Positions 39,143 to 51,775 of a DNA stretch of 64,000 nt are shown here, in pieces; positions within the stretch are counted from its first letter, which is position 1, and the number at the start of each line of letters is the position of its first letter. The DNA is taken from contig CM034136.1 in the NCBI GenBank assembly GCA_019914995.1, positions 1,999,270-2,063,269 on the forward strand, in the 5' to 3' direction. The translations under genes and the position numbers were made by a program. This DNA is from Acanthochlamys bracteata. Lineage: Eukaryota; Streptophyta; Magnoliopsida; Pandanales; Velloziaceae. The notes below the pieces were generated by a model. That model did not search any database and was not told the DNA's origin. It saw only the letters and a program-made list of their open reading frames with translations.

Positions 39143-39614
39143 ATTCTCGTATGAAATGTTTCTCTATTTCAAAAGACATAATTTTCTAATAAAAATTTTA
39201 AAGTACTTAGAAATATTTTTGAAATTTAAAAAGTATAATACAATGTATATTATTTTCTATATTTAATTTTAATTTTAAATTAATTTCTCAAAATTTTCAA
39301 ATGTTTTTTTACAGAAATTTTTAGTTTAAGAAATTCGAAATATTTCCTACATAAATAATGTAGAGTGGGCCCTTATATTGGGCCACAACAAGCTCAGCCC
39401 ACTGGACTTTTAACTGCTCTTTAATAAAGTTCTTTTTAACTGCCTTCTCAACTTCTTTCCATCTGTCTGCTTCCGTCTACGGAAGCAGCCACATGCCTTG
39501 CAGGATGTTCTAGTTCTTCTCGGGAGAACCCATTATTTCTATAGGCTCTACAAACAAAAATTGAAAACTGGAACACGAATCAAATTTCTAATCCATAATC
39601 GATTCTCAGAAAAG

Positions 39615-42559
39615 ATGGTAGAGGCAGTAGAGAATCCGGCGGCGATCGCTCGATGGGAGCTGCTCCCGAGCACTATCCCTGACGACATCGCCATCACCAT
39701 TGCTTCCTCTCTAGAGGTGTTCATTACTTCCTAACAACTTATTCTTTTTGTTAGGTAACTAGTTGTTTTTTAGAAACTAGTCTTTTTATTTGTGTAATTG
39801 CTTTGTTGTGAGAAGTGAAGGTTTGATTGTAGAAACTAGAAAGGTTTCTTCTTTTTTGGTTAAAATGTTACTCTTCCTGTAGAACGCTTTCTCTTAAGTA
39901 CTGTTTGGTGTTGTTTGTGAAAACATCCCAAAGTTTGAGTTCAATTGCAGATTATGGTATAAAAATAAGTTATTAGAACGATTTTGTGGCATTTCTTGTA
40001 CTTTCAAGATTTAGGTTCATAAATAATGGCTTAGTGTTCATAAAGTAGAAAATTTTTTCTGGATATATTTAATCCTTACTCTATTTATCGCTTTAGTGTT
40101 GGTTTTGCTTAGTAGTCTTTAAGTTTAGATCTTTTGTTTACCTATAGGATGGTAGAAGCATGTTTGTTCTTTGGTCTTCTATAATCTTACTTAAATTGGT
40201 GTAGTAATGGTGGTCTAGGCTGCAGATGTTTGCTCACTGGGGAGCTGCTCCCGCTTCTGGCACACCCTCTGTGCGTTTGATTCCATCTGGATGACACTCT
40301 ATCTGAGGCGCTGGCCTGTGTTGGCGTCAAGTTCTCCCAACCTCGGTAGCCCAACAGGTGTTTGCTCACCTCCTGCTAGAGCTACAGTAGGTGCTCAATC
40401 TTTTACGTTCCTCAGTCTTGTTATTGTTGTATTTGTGCTACTGTTCTGGCACTTCGTGACTGAAGTGTTGGTAGGTTCTTACATGTTAAATAGTTTGAGC
40501 TTCTACAGTCAATCCAGCTGGTTGGACTTTTGATGGTTATCTATTGTTTTTCTGATACATTATTTCAAGGGATTCCTTTAATTGTTTGAGTAAGAGTACC
40601 CCTTGGAGAGGTTCTAGGTCATGTTGGGGATTAATGTAGTTTTACAGCTTGAAGGGCAAAGATTTGTGTTTGGGTTTTTGTTTAGTGGTACTAGAAGCAT
40701 AGTTTCAGATATTCTGTTGTACAGTAGCTTGGTGGCTGCTTCGTAGAGTTGATGCTGGATGCTAATTATGGTTGCTGACTGTGATATTTAGCACTTTATC
40801 AAAACTGTGTGAGCATAGAAGTGGCGTAAAGCACTTGAGAAGCCGCATGCTCAACCGTCACTCAGCAGTTAGAGCATTTCTCAAGATAGTAGCAAATACT
40901 AAAAAGCAGTTTCATAATTAGACATCCCCTGTCAACAATAAAGATGTAGACTGTTGTTCTATCTGGTAATGCTAAACATTTTTTCTTGACCGAACGGGCA
41001 TTTGATAAGAATTGTTAGGACTATTAAACTGCAAAACATTACGTTCGGACAATTTCTTACTGCTATAATGTAGCAAACACAGAACTGTGTTGAACTTATA
41101 CTTGTCTATCATGAGTCAGCAAACTAGAATTCTCAGTTTTCCAAATTAGACTAAAATTTTTCCAGTCATCTTGCATGAAGATAACACTAAAGCTCTATAT
41201 CCTTTCCTAGAACGAGTTGCATGCAGTTCTCTTCCATATAAGCTTCAACGAAACATATAGGTAAAATAATGTTAGTCAGCTGCAGTTATTCTGTAAATCA
41301 TGACACGTTGTTTGTATCCAAATTCTTATCCATGTTTTTTATATTAGTAAGTAAAGGTATGATTGTGTAGGGATGGAAGCATCTTTATGTCTGTGAGCAC
41401 CAAAAGAAGGCTTCTGCTGCTTCTGATGTTATTAAGTTTGTGGACCAATGCTGTAAAGATGAATCAGTTGAAGTGGTTTACTTTCTGAAAGCTGTTACTG
41501 AACTGAACTCATTCGGATTTGGCTTTAAGGATGTCCAAATGTTCCTTTTGACAACAAAGAACAATGTTCTTCTGAATCTTGCGGACTTCTTTATGCAATA
41601 CTTAGCCTAAAAGTACATGTAAGTCTGTCTGTGTTAAACATATCCTTATTATTTCCTTTAGTTTTTCACATGATATTTGTCTTTCTTGTTTTCTTTACCT
41701 GAGAGCTTATCAGTATTCTAGTAGCTGGCTTCCTTTTGATGCGAGAGAGTAATTTCGTGATTTAGGTTCTGGATCATCTATATGTGCCTCGTTATATGTT
41801 TTTTGTGGGTTTGACTAGTTATCTAGCGGCTAGGTCGAATTGGCTATTGGAAAGGAAGTGATCAACTTAACAATTTGTTGAATCTCTTGGTTTTTGTTTT
41901 GTTCCGAAGACAATTGTTAAACTTAAATTTGTATCAGTACTCTAGAACTGATCAATTAAATAAACTGAAAGGTCTAAAGTCATTGAAGTAAATGCGCGCT
42001 TAGGTAATGTTCTTACCATATTCTATGTGGCTTTAGACTATCATTAATTGGAATAGTTGCTGCGTATGAAGAAATTATCCTTGTGTGTTTAAGGATTTGG
42101 ATTATACTCTGTTGGTGCTAAATTTTCACTACAATAATAATGTCAAGCACTTTGTAGTGCATCCTGTACCTTCATGGTAAAAATGTAAAGTTTGTATCAT
42201 ACGATTTTTTGCATTTTTTTCCCTTTGACATTTGTTGCACATGTGGCAGACAAATTTCTTATCATAAATATCTTGCTGGTTTACTTGATTTGCCATTGCA
42301 TCTCCGCGTTGCAGCCTACTGACGTGATGAAAGCCCTTCATAGTAATCAAGTATCAGAGAGACGTGTTTGCGTGACATGGTTCACAATAGGCAGGTGGTT
42401 CTATGGCTTCCGCCTAAATTGTGGATTTATTTCTCGGATGGTTTCTCTGGAAGAGCTAACTTTAGCCAAGAATGACGATATTCTCAATTGTTGAATCGTG
42501 GAGTTGTTCATGATGTCCTACGTGTTAAGATCACACCAGTTTCAGAATACAAGCCCTGA
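39615..42559 (+). pseudogene. F-box protein gene, copy 1, two 1-bp frameshifts
   Basis: The exon structure is the same as the intact copy 2: 39615-39716, 40219-40386, 41371-41618 and 42315-42559. Exons 1 and 2 (F-box part) are identical in reading. Exon 3 lacks one C at about 41,582 (CTTGCGGAC versus CTTGCCGGAC). This shifts the frame and stops it after the NLADFFMQYLA text, within exon 3. Exon 4 lacks one C at about 42,486 (TTCTCAATTG versus TTCTCCAATTG), which alone would end the protein shortly after. Both events are 1-base losses within a CC pair, so sequencing or assembly error is a real alternative to decay. If the bases are right, a truncated protein keeping only the F-box region is the most that could be made. 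Confidence 0.8.
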
Positions 42560-42949
42560 AGTATACACTTTGGAGGACACAACTGTAGATTGTAAATACT
42601 ATGTAAATATCCTGTAACATACCAGCATATACACTGAATAAATTCCGTTGTCAAGGACACTTGGATATGTAACATGTACAATGTCAGTATGAATCACATA
42701 AATTATCTGAAATTCCTAATGGAATTTTATCAAGTATTTGACAAACTGTCACTTCCTTCGAAATTTGAACATTCATTCATTCATCTTGCAAAAATATCTG
42801 TACTTGTAGCAGTTTCTTTGCAAAATGTGTTAGAGCAAGCTCTGTCCCTTACAGTTGAGTCATCAGAAAATACAACAAACTAGGGAGTTTAATCAGGCCA
42901 ACAGTTTTGCTGAACGTCATGATCAAGAAAGCTAGCGACGTCGTATTCC

Positions 42950-43440
42950 AGTGGAGGCCTATAACTGAGATCGAAATTCAGCTTTATCCTTTTCTTCTGA
43001 CTAGGACGGTACTGAAGCCAACTCAGACTCTCTTGCGCATATCAGAACATACTGTGAACGGAGCCATCTCCGGCAACGGAACAATCTCCTGAACTGCAGC
43101 CACCGTAGCATGAGCAATACAATGTTTTCCCATGTGGCCACCAAGTGCCTAACCTGTCGTGAAAACATCACCGCAGACACTTCACCTATGCTCAGAATTC
43201 ATCTCCCTCAACGTCACTGGGACTTTGCCTTCTGCAGGACCGGACTGCCTTCGTTCCCAGCTGCAAGACCACCTAGGGCTTGGTGCCCAGAATTAGTACC
43301 AGCTCAAATGGTTGCCTATGAACGAATGAGCTCCATGACAAAACCATTCTTTAAAAGGTATCTTCGCTCCATGTTTTTGATCAGTGAAATCTATCACAAT
43401 GGTATGGTGTGTCGAATACTTGCTATACTCTCTCTCGCTC
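42950..43440 (-). pseudogene. QALGGH-type C2H2 zinc-finger gene, copy 1, dead
   Basis: The minus-strand frame around 43,190-43,110 reads HR-stop-SVCGDVFTTG-stop-ALGGHMGKH. This is a C2H2 finger in which a Cys codon (TGA at 43,184-43,182) and the Gln of QALGGH (TAG at 43,151-43,149) have become stops. About 120 bp upstream, in another frame, GHQALGGLAAG marks a second decayed finger. Downstream, KLNFDLSYRP at about 42,960-42,990 resembles the EAR-type C-terminal motif of this family (less sure). Plant proteins of this type are usually small nuclear transcription repressors. The 132-residue plus-strand frame at 43,110-43,508 is its antisense shadow. A CT-rich microsatellite sits at about 43,430-43,460. 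Confidence 0.65.
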
Positions 43441-44205
43441 TCTTTCTCTCTCTCTCTCTGCACACTCTCCAGTATGGTTGGAGACGCTCCCGTTCAATCT
43501 TTCAGTGATCACATGTTGCTGTGACATATAAATTTGATAGGCAGTCACTTAACTTACAAAGAGCCCGTTTGTATGCTACAAGAACATTGTATTCCTATAA
43601 TGTTCCGAACAATGTCTTCGATGTTAATTCTGAAGTTAAAAGTTTAGAAATTGGAAAGAACCAGAGCAAATGCATGTAGGATTTATCAGAGAAAGTTAAA
43701 AGTGAACATTTTATGGTTACTAATGTTAGAAGCAAAAGACAATTAGACTTATCTACAATCTGCCTTGCAAACGTCTTAGGAAGTTATAGACATTAAGAAC
43801 TTTCCAATGTTGGGAAGTTCTCTGCAAGTACTTAAGCTTATATACAAGACTTGTTTTATCAGTCGAACAAATTAATTAATTAAGAAAAAAAAGCCTACGA
43901 AATTACAAAATGCAATTGCAAGTAATTGAAAGATGCAGAGATAAAAATAATGATGTAAATCGTCGGAAGCATCGATTGTCAGAAAAACTAACTTGTGAAG
44001 TTTGAAAGGCATGACATACTCAGAGATGATTAATTCCTTTCTCGGAAGCTGAAGGCAAAATAAGTGCTTATTGTGCTGAAAACTAGATGAATTCGTTAGT
44101 TACTCAATTGTCTAGAAACAGAGAAAACAAACCACCTTTTTTCAACCATTATACCAGTGATAACATGTGTAAGATGTACTTGACCGATTTATAGAAAGTT
44201 CTAAT

Positions 44206-44660
44206 TCCATCAATATAGGTGCTGAATACTTCTAAGCATAAGTCTCGTCAATGTGTTGCGTCTTTTAAAAGAAATAAAAATTTGTGGTTGTGAATTTTGA
44301 CAAAACTTGCACTTGAAATCTTCTTTCCTGATTCTCTGACAACCCTTTATCCTTGAGGTCAGCAACCGTATAACCTCCAAGATTCCTGAACAGGTAAGTA
44401 ATCGATCGTGATTAGCTTCTTGCAATTCATCCGTAACCTTCTTCATAAGTTTTTGATCAGCGGGTGAAGTTCATCTCGTGGCCAGCAAATAATCCTTCAT
44501 TTCAAGATATTTGCCTTCTTTGTGCTTTTTTTCTTTCAATGAAAACTGCCCATCTATAGGCATCGCATCTTGATTAGCGGCTTGTTTGCTGAAGATCATC
44601 TGTAGATTCATCGTAAGGGAATCTTCTCGATGTTCTCAATCATCATCAGCTGTTTTGGCG
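44206..44660 (-). pseudogene. Decayed open frame of unknown family, copy 1
   Basis: A long minus-strand frame broken by one TGA. It contains KEKKHKEGKYLEMKDYLLATR, a stop, then LMKKVTDELQEANHDRLLTC and EVIRLLTSRIKGCQRIR. The text is charged and helix-forming, and I do not recognise a family. The stop falls at the position where a TGG codon would be expected. It may be a fossil exon or chance coding. Confidence 0.3.
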
Positions 44661-44679
44661 TGGTCAACGTGTGAACTAA

Positions 44680-45069
44680 AATTTAAACAATTATTGAAAG
44701 ATGAAAGGATAACTGTTTAGAAATTTAAAAAATTTGCTTGTGGCATTATATATATGAATGAAAAAGTATTTATTTGGAATATGATTAAATCAAAATCACT
44801 TTTCAAAGTGTGAGAGATAAGTAAAGCATTCTAGTGAGTTCTCACTTAAATATAGCTCATAAATTTGTAATTACTTTATTTTAATAATTTTCTTAATGCT
44901 AGTTTATTTTTCCGTAAAATTTTTTTCTATTTTTTTCTCAAGTAAATCTCTTATTTTTGTGTTTGCTTAATGTTGTCTTAATTCTCGTATTGCTTACGCA
45001 AGATCCATTAGTGTTTTTTATATTTTCGCTGCATCTATCGACAACTGAACACATACGGTATTTCCAACA
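44680..45069 (+). mobile_element. 5'-truncated copia LTR fragment, copy 1
   Basis: The last 350 or so bases of the LTR family represented at 31,985-32,536, in opposite orientation. Shared blocks are GTGTGAGAGATA, TTGCTTACGCAAGATC, GCTGCATCTATCGACAAC and the terminal CCAACA at 45,069. The 5' part of the LTR and any internal sequence are missing. Confidence 0.75.
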
Positions 45070-45257
45070 CTAAGAAAAAACGTCCATCATTCTTATGTAA
45101 TTGAATCAGGGTAGAGTGATAACTTTGAAGGAATCATCGCATGGCAAGGTAAGTTTTAATATTATTACTGTCAGTAAAATAGTGAGTGTAGAAATACAGA
45201 CATTTTGAGTATTTTAGTTCATATAACAAAAGAAGATACAATTTTGAAAAAGGGAAC

Positions 45258-45454
45258 GTTTAGAAGTGCTTAGAAATAAATTTTTCTAAAATAAAAAATA
45301 TTTTAGAATATTTTTAAAAGTGAGTTCTATTTTTATCTAAAAACAGTAAACGATAACAAGCTTACAATATATAATTTTTTATATTTTTTAAATATTTATA
45401 TAAATTTTATAGAATATGTGAGATAAAAAATTGAAATGAAACTCATTGCCAAAC
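45258..45454. mobile_element. AT-rich MITE-like element, copy 1
   Basis: GTTTAGAAGTGCTTA at one end and TTGCCAAAC at the other. The interior is A/T-rich and has the same layout as the elements at 27.6 and 56.1 kb. Confidence 0.5.
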
Positions 45455-45619
45455 GAGCTTCTCACTCAAGTATTTTTGTTACAACCAACTTTGAAACATT
45501 ATTTTCCAGTGTTGTTTTTGGTAAGAATTGTCAGGTATTGTTTCTTACTTCTCCTGTCACAATCTTCATGAGCACAAGAACATTCATGTGGAACCCTTTA
45601 AGCAAAACAAAAGAACTTC

Positions 45620-47175
45620 TAGGAGGTGCCTTATATTGGTAGAACTAGTATAGTTGGTATCACCATCAACATAGATCTTTGCGCCTATGATATGAGCAGC
45701 TTCATTCGGATGATATGGATCCCAGAACATGTACTTTGATCAATCGTTACACAAAAACAATGTAGGAGAACAACGCATGATTCCTGCTAATTGTCTTCCA
45801 TTGAAACAACATGCATAACTAGAAGTCTCGAATCTTGCAACATTTTGCGTTTTCTATAAATGCTTTAGACTTATTGTATCAAACGTTTTTAGGAAAAGAA
45901 TGCATACCCTATTTCTGGTAATTTGTCATGAGCTCCATGACTACGTCATACACATTTGTAAACAAAAGTTGATCTAAGAAGGTTTTATTCAATTCAGAGA
46001 TCAAATCTTTCAATCGGGCTTTGTACTGCAAATTGATTTGGTAGAGTAGCAACAAAGTCTTGCTGGTTGAATCCATCATAGTCTTCTGGTAAGGAATGCA
46101 GCCAAATGGACCAATATTTCAACAGTAAATTTTCTCGCACAAGTGAGTAAAGCCTCTTTTTGCAGACATCAGTATCAGAAACATATTTCCGTACAAATTT
46201 AGTGAAAAACATATATTGTAATATTCAAAATTTTATTACCGTTAATTGACTCCACAAAGCGTTGATGAGTTGATCGATGAAAACATTGGGTGGAACTATT
46301 ATTTGTTGTCTACTGATACAACAGGTAGAAGGTAGTTGTTGAGGAAATCATTTCTTCCTACACTGCTTAAAAAATTGCCTTCTTAGCTAAGAACTCTTTT
46401 TCTTGAGATTTCCCCAATAACGCATCGATTTGTTGCCTTGTGATGCTGAAGTTAATCGATCTGGGCATCTAGTCCTAGCCCGTTAATCTGCAAAGTAAAT
46501 CATTTCATGATATATTCAAATTACCTAGACTGCGAAAATCCAAGAAAATAAAGTGCTACAATGTTAATTTATCTAATTTTTCCTGACGAATAATATAGTT
46601 TAAAATAGCATATAATTAACGTTTTAAGTGAAAAAAGCTTAAGTACTAGCAAATTTTCATCAGTAAAAAGTGAACAGAATCTGAGTTCATTTTGTATAAG
46701 AAAATGATACGTAGTACATGGTTGCTGTGATTGAGAATTCCGCCACCAGCAGATGCACAGTTCACTCCATTCAACACAACTGATCCTGTTGTGTTTGGTG
46801 CTAAAAATGGTTGCGCAAAATTTGGTTACCTCCGTCCCTCTTCACCAAAAAAATAGATAAAACTAGAAATTAAAAACATAGCATTGTAAAAAGAAATCAA
46901 CTAGTAAAAAATAACAGGTAATACCAATAATGTCTGCAATAGTCCTGCCATTGGTGAACCGTCTTGTGTAGCAATCCGCCCGAAGCCTTGAAATTAATGG
47001 TGTTCCGAATAAATCTCACCCTTGACAGAGACGCAAGATAGTTGTTGTTCCCTGCATCGACAAGCGAATCACGTAATATGATTGATGCCACTATTTGAAG
47101 CAGCTTCACTTATAACAGCAGTACTAATTATAATACAAGAACGAGAAGCAACAACACAACCCATTCCACAGCCAT
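45620..47175 (-). pseudogene. GDSL esterase/lipase pseudogene, copy 1
   Basis: Fragments of all GDSL blocks occur in order on the minus strand. A start (MAVEWVVLLLLVLVL, then a stop) is at 47,175. Block I RDSLVDAGNNNYLASLSR lies at about 46,995-47,060. PFLAPNTTGSVVLNGVNCAS is at about 46,750-46,825, and FSITRQQIDALLGKSQ and FLAKKAIF at about 46,375-46,460. A damaged middle containing KDYDGFNQQD-like text lies near 46,060, and VFWDPYHPNEAAHI near 45,690-45,725 holds the catalytic Asp/His block. Stops, frameshifts and the Gly-to-Arg change in block I (RDSL for GDSL) make it nonfunctional. A one-base gain near 46,970 breaks GLPTRRFTNG, which is open in copy 2. It is a relative of the intact gene at 61.2-62.8 kb. 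Confidence 0.88.
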
Positions 47176-47953
47176 TTTTCAGTAGTAATTAATCACACAC
47201 ACTCAGTTGAGTTCAATTGACTGGTGCTGGAAACTGAACTACAAATTGGAAGGCTTTGTTGGTTTCTTAGAAAACAATGGGAACACATGCATTGAAGAAG
47301 CAATGGTTGGTGTGACCATTTTATTTGTTTGTGTTTAAACATTAAAGAGTGTGTGATTCAGCTTTTCAGCAATGCAAAGTATCTTATTAGTTGAATTTAA
47401 CAAGATTTTGAGCAGCTTTTTGGTAAACAAAAGCCGCATGAGAAATCAAGAAGCATAAAAAATTTTAAAGCGTTGGTGAGAACAATGTATTCTTTTACGT
47501 TTTTTTTCCCCTTAGTTTCGTGAATTTGGATGTGGTTAACTATTGCATCCTCCTTATGAATTGGTAAGTTAGAAATAAAGCATAGTTATTATTTTCTATA
47601 TTTAATTTTAATTTTAAATTAATTTCTCAAAATTTTCAAATGTTTTTTTACAGAAATTTTTAGTTTAAGAAATTCGAAATATTTCCTACATAAATAATGT
47701 AGAGTGGGCCCTTATATTGGGCCACAACAAGCTCAGCCCACTGGACTTTTAACTGCTCTTTAATAAAGTTCTTTTTAACTGCCTTCTCAACTTCTTTCCA
47801 TCTGTCTGCTTCCGTCTACGGAAGCAGCCACATGCCTTGCAGGATGTTCTAGTTCTTCTCGGGAGAACCCATTATTTCTATAGGCTCTACAAACAAAAAT
47901 TGAAAACTGGAACACGAATCAAATTTCTAATCCATAATCGATTCTCAGAAAAG

Positions 47954-50892
47954 ATGGTAGAGGCAGTAGAGAATCCGGCGGCGATCGCTCGATGGGAGCT
48001 GCTCCCGAGCACTATCCCTGACGACATCGCCATCACCATTGCTTCCTCTCTAGAGGTGTTCATTACTTCCTAACAACTTATTCTTTTGTTAGGTAACTAG
48101 TTGTTTTTAGAAACTAGTCTTTTTATTTGTGTAATTGCTTTGTTGTGAGAAGTGAAGGTTTGATTGTAGAAACTAGAAAGGTTTCTTCTTTTTTGGTTAA
48201 AATGTTACTCTTCCTGTAGAACGCTTTCTCTTAAGTACTGTTTGGTGTTGTTTGTGAAAACATCCCAAAGTTTGAGTTCAATTGCAGATTATGGTATAAA
48301 AATAAGTTATTAGAACGATTTTGTGGCATTTCTTGTACTTTCAAGATTTAGGTTCATAAATAATGGCTTAGTGTTCATAAAGTAGAAAATTTTTTCTGGA
48401 TATATTTAATCCTTACTCTATTTATCGCTTTAGTGTTGGTTTTGCTTAGTAGTCTTTAAGTTTAGATCTTTTGTTTACCTATAGGATGGTAGAAGCATGT
48501 TTGTTCTTTGGTCTTCTATAATCTTACTTAAATTGGTGTAGTAATGGTGGTCTAGGCTGCAGATGTTTGCTCACTGGGGAGCTGCTCCCGCTTCTGGCAC
48601 ACCCTCTGTGCGTTTGATTCCATCTGGATGACACTCTATCTGAGGCGCTGGCCTGTGTTGGCGTCAAGTTCTCCCAACCTCGGTAGCCCAACAGGTGTTT
48701 GCTCACCTCCTGCTAGAGCTACAGTAGGTGCTCAATCTTTACGTTCCTCAGTCTTGTTATTGTTGTATTTGTGCTACTGTTCTGGCACCATGTGACTGAA
48801 GTGTTGGTAGGTTCTTACATGTTAAATAGTTTGAGCTTCTACAGTCAATCCAGCTGGTTGGACTTTTGATGGTTATCTATTGTTTTTCTGATACATTATT
48901 TCAAGGGATTCCTTTAATTGTTTGAGTAAGAGTACCCCTTGGAGAGGTTCTAGGTCATGTTGGGGATTAATGTAGTTTTACAGCTTGAAGGGCAAAGATT
49001 TGTGTTTGGGTTTTTGTTTAGTGGTACTAGAAGCATAGTTTCAGATATTCTGTTGTACAGTAGCTTGGTGGCTGCTTCGTAGAGTTGATGCTGGATGCTA
49101 ATTATGGTTGCTGACTGTGATATTTAGCACTTTATCAAAACTGTGTGAGCATAGAAGTGGCGTAAAGCACTTGAGAAGCCGCATGCTCAACCGTCACTCA
49201 GCAGTTAGAGCATTTCTCAAGATAGTAGCAAATACTAAAAGCAGTTTCATAATTAGACATCCCCTGTCAACAATAAAGATGTAGACTGTTGTTCTATCTG
49301 GTAATGCTAAACATTTTTTCTTGACCGAACGGGCATTTGATAAGAATTGTTAGGACTATTAAACTGCAAAACATTACGTTCGGACAATTTCTTACTGCTA
49401 TAATGTAGCAAACACAGAACTGTGTTGAACTTATACTTGTCTATCATGAGTCAGCAAACTAGAATTCTCAGTTTTCCAAATTAGACTAAAATTTTTCCAG
49501 TCATCTTGCATGAAGATAACACTAAAGCTCTATATCCTTTCCTAGAACGAGTTGCATGCAGTTCTCTTCCATATAAGCTTCAACGAAACATATAGGTAAA
49601 ATAATGTTAGTCAGCTGCAGTTATTCTGTAAATCATGACACGTTGTTTGTATCCAAATTCTTATCCATGTTTTTTATATTAGTAAGTAAAGGTATGATTG
49701 TGTAGGGATGGAAGCATCTTTATGTCTGTGAGCACCAAAAGAAGGCTTCTGCTGCTTCTGATGTTATTAAGTTTGTGGACCAATGCTGTAAAGATGAATC
49801 AGTTGAAGTGGTTTACTTTCTGAAAGCTGTTACTGAACTGAACTCATTCGGATTTGGCTTTAAGGATGTCCAAATGTTCCTTTTGACAACAAAGAACAAT
49901 GTTCTTCTGAATCTTGCCGGACTTCTTTATGCAATACTTCGCCTAAAAGTACATGTAAGTCTGTCTGTGTTAAACATATCCTTATTATTTCCTTTAGTTT
50001 TTCACATGATATTTGTCTTTCTTGTTTTCTTTACCTGAGAGCTTATCAGTATTCTAGTAGCTGGCTTCCTTTTGATGCGAGAGAGTAATTTCGTGATTTA
50101 GGTTCTGGATCATCTATATGTGCCTCGTTATATGTTTTGTGGGTTTGACTAGTTATCTAGCGGCTAGGTCGAATTGGCTATTGGAAAGGAAGTGATCAAC
50201 TTAACAATTTGTTGAATCTCTTGGTTTTTGTTTTGTTCCGAAGACAATTGTTAAACTTAAATTTGTATCAGTACTCTAGAACTGATCAATTAAATAAACT
50301 GAAAGGTCTAAAGTCATTGAAGTAAATGCGCGCTTAGGTAATGTTCTTACCATATTCTATGTGGCTTTAGACTATCATTAATTGGAATAGTTGCTGCGTA
50401 TGAAGAAATTATCCTTGTGTTTAAGGATTTGGATTATACTCTGTTGGTGCTAAATTTTCACTACAATAATAATGTCAAGCACTTTGTAGTGCATCCTGTA
50501 CCTTCATGGTAAAAATGTAAAGTTTGTATCATACGATTTTTTGCATTTTTTTCCCTTTGACATTTGTTGCACATGTGGCAGACAAATTTCTTATCATAAA
50601 TATCTTGCTGGTTTACTTGATTTGCCATTGCATCTCCGCGTTGCAGCCTACTGACGTGATGAAAGCCCTTCATAGTAATCAAGTATCAGAGAGACGTGTT
50701 TGCGTGACATGGTTCACAATAGGCAGGTGGTTCTATGGCTTCCGCCTAAATTGTGGATTTATTTCTCGGATGGTTTCTCTGGAAGAGCTAACTTTAGCCA
50801 AGAATGACGATATTCTCCAATTGTTGAATCGTGGAGTTGTTCATGATGTCCTACGTGTTAAGATCACACCAGTTTCAGAATACAAGCCCTGA
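47954..50892 (+). CDS. F-box family protein, copy 2, intact, four exons, 254 aa
   Basis: F-box proteins link substrates to SKP1 in SCF ubiquitin ligases; the target of this one is unknown. Exons: 47954-48055, 48556-48723, 49706-49954 and 50647-50892. All are phase 0 with GT-AG borders and give 765 nt including the stop. The F-box spans residues 14-68 across the first intron, with LPSTIPDDIAITIASSLE, then AADVCSLGSCSRFWHTLC and the WMTLYLRRWP end. The remainder (exons 3-4) lacks kelch or leucine-rich repeats. It has a Trp-rich C-terminal part (WFTIGRWFYGFRLNCGFISR) followed by MVSLEELTLAKNDDIL. The upstream in-frame ATG at 47,837 would add 39 residues; I prefer 47,954 by its context. The first copy of this gene is frameshifted. 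Confidence 0.85.
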
Positions 50893-51279
50893 AGTATACA
50901 CTTTGGAGGACACAACTGTAGATTGTAAATACTATGTAAATATCCTGTAACATACCAGCATATACACTGAATAAATTCCGTTGTCAAGGACACTTGGATA
51001 TGTAACATGTACAATGTCAGTATGAATCACATAAATTATCTGAAATTCCTAATGGAATTTTATCAAGTATTTGACAAACTGTCACTTCCTTCGAAATTTG
51101 AACATTCATTCATTCATCTTGCAAAAATATCTGTACTTGTAGCAGTTTCTTTGCAAAATGTGTTAGAGCAAGCTCTGTCCCTTACAGTTGAGTCATCAGA
51201 AAATACAACAAACTAGGGAGTTTAATCAGGCCAACAGTTTTGCTGAACGTCATGATCAAGAAAGCTAGCGACGTCGTAT

Positions 51280-51775
51280 TCCAGTGGAGGCCTATAACTG
51301 AGATCGAAATTCAGCTTTATCCTTTTCTTCTGACTAGGACGGTACTGAAGCCAACTCAGACTCTCTTGCGCATATCAGAACATACTGTGAACGGAGCCAT
51401 CTCCGGCAACGGAACAATCTCCTGAACTGCAGCCACCGTAGCATGAGAGCAATACAATGTTTTCCCATGTGGCCACCAAGTGCCTAACCTGTCGTGAAAA
51501 CATCACCGCAGACACTTCACCTATGCTCAGAATTCATCTCCCTCAACGTCACTGGGACTTTGCCTTCTGCAGGACCGGACTGCCTTCGTTCCCAGCTGCA
51601 AGACCACCTAGGGCTTGGTGCCCAGAATTAGTACCAGCTCAAATGGTTGCCTATGAACGAATGAGCTCCATGACAAAACCATTCTTTAAAAGGTATCTTC
51701 GCTCCATGTTTTTGATCAGTGAAATCTATCACAATGGTATGGTGTGTCGAATACTTGCTATACTCTCTCTCGCTC
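51280..51775 (-). pseudogene. QALGGH-type C2H2 zinc-finger gene, copy 2, dead
   Basis: Same sequence as copy 1, with both stop codons retained at the zinc-ligand Cys and the Gln of QALGGH (about 51,483-51,521). The decay therefore predates the duplication. The only nearby difference seen is a two-base AG gain (GAGAGCAATAC) near 51,447. Confidence 0.65.

Larger units (their letters stand above)
39248..47586. repeat. Tandem 8.34-kb duplication, copy 1
   Basis: 39,248-47,586 matches 47,587-55,924 head to tail over its full length. The left match begins at TATTATTTTC, and the right match ends at AAAGCATAGTTA, so the junction has 3-5 bases of shared TTA/TATTA. In the parts I compared the copies differ by sparse substitutions and many 1-2 base indels, often in homopolymers. 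The unit carries an F-box gene, a C2H2 pseudogene, a copia LTR fragment, a MITE and a GDSL pseudogene. Confidence 0.95.

Noticed and set aside
43110..43508. 132-residue plus-strand open frame, repeated at 51,457-51,843
   Set aside because: It is antisense to a recognisable C2H2 zinc-finger pseudogene, and its ending is driven by a CT microsatellite. There is no family signature on the plus strand.
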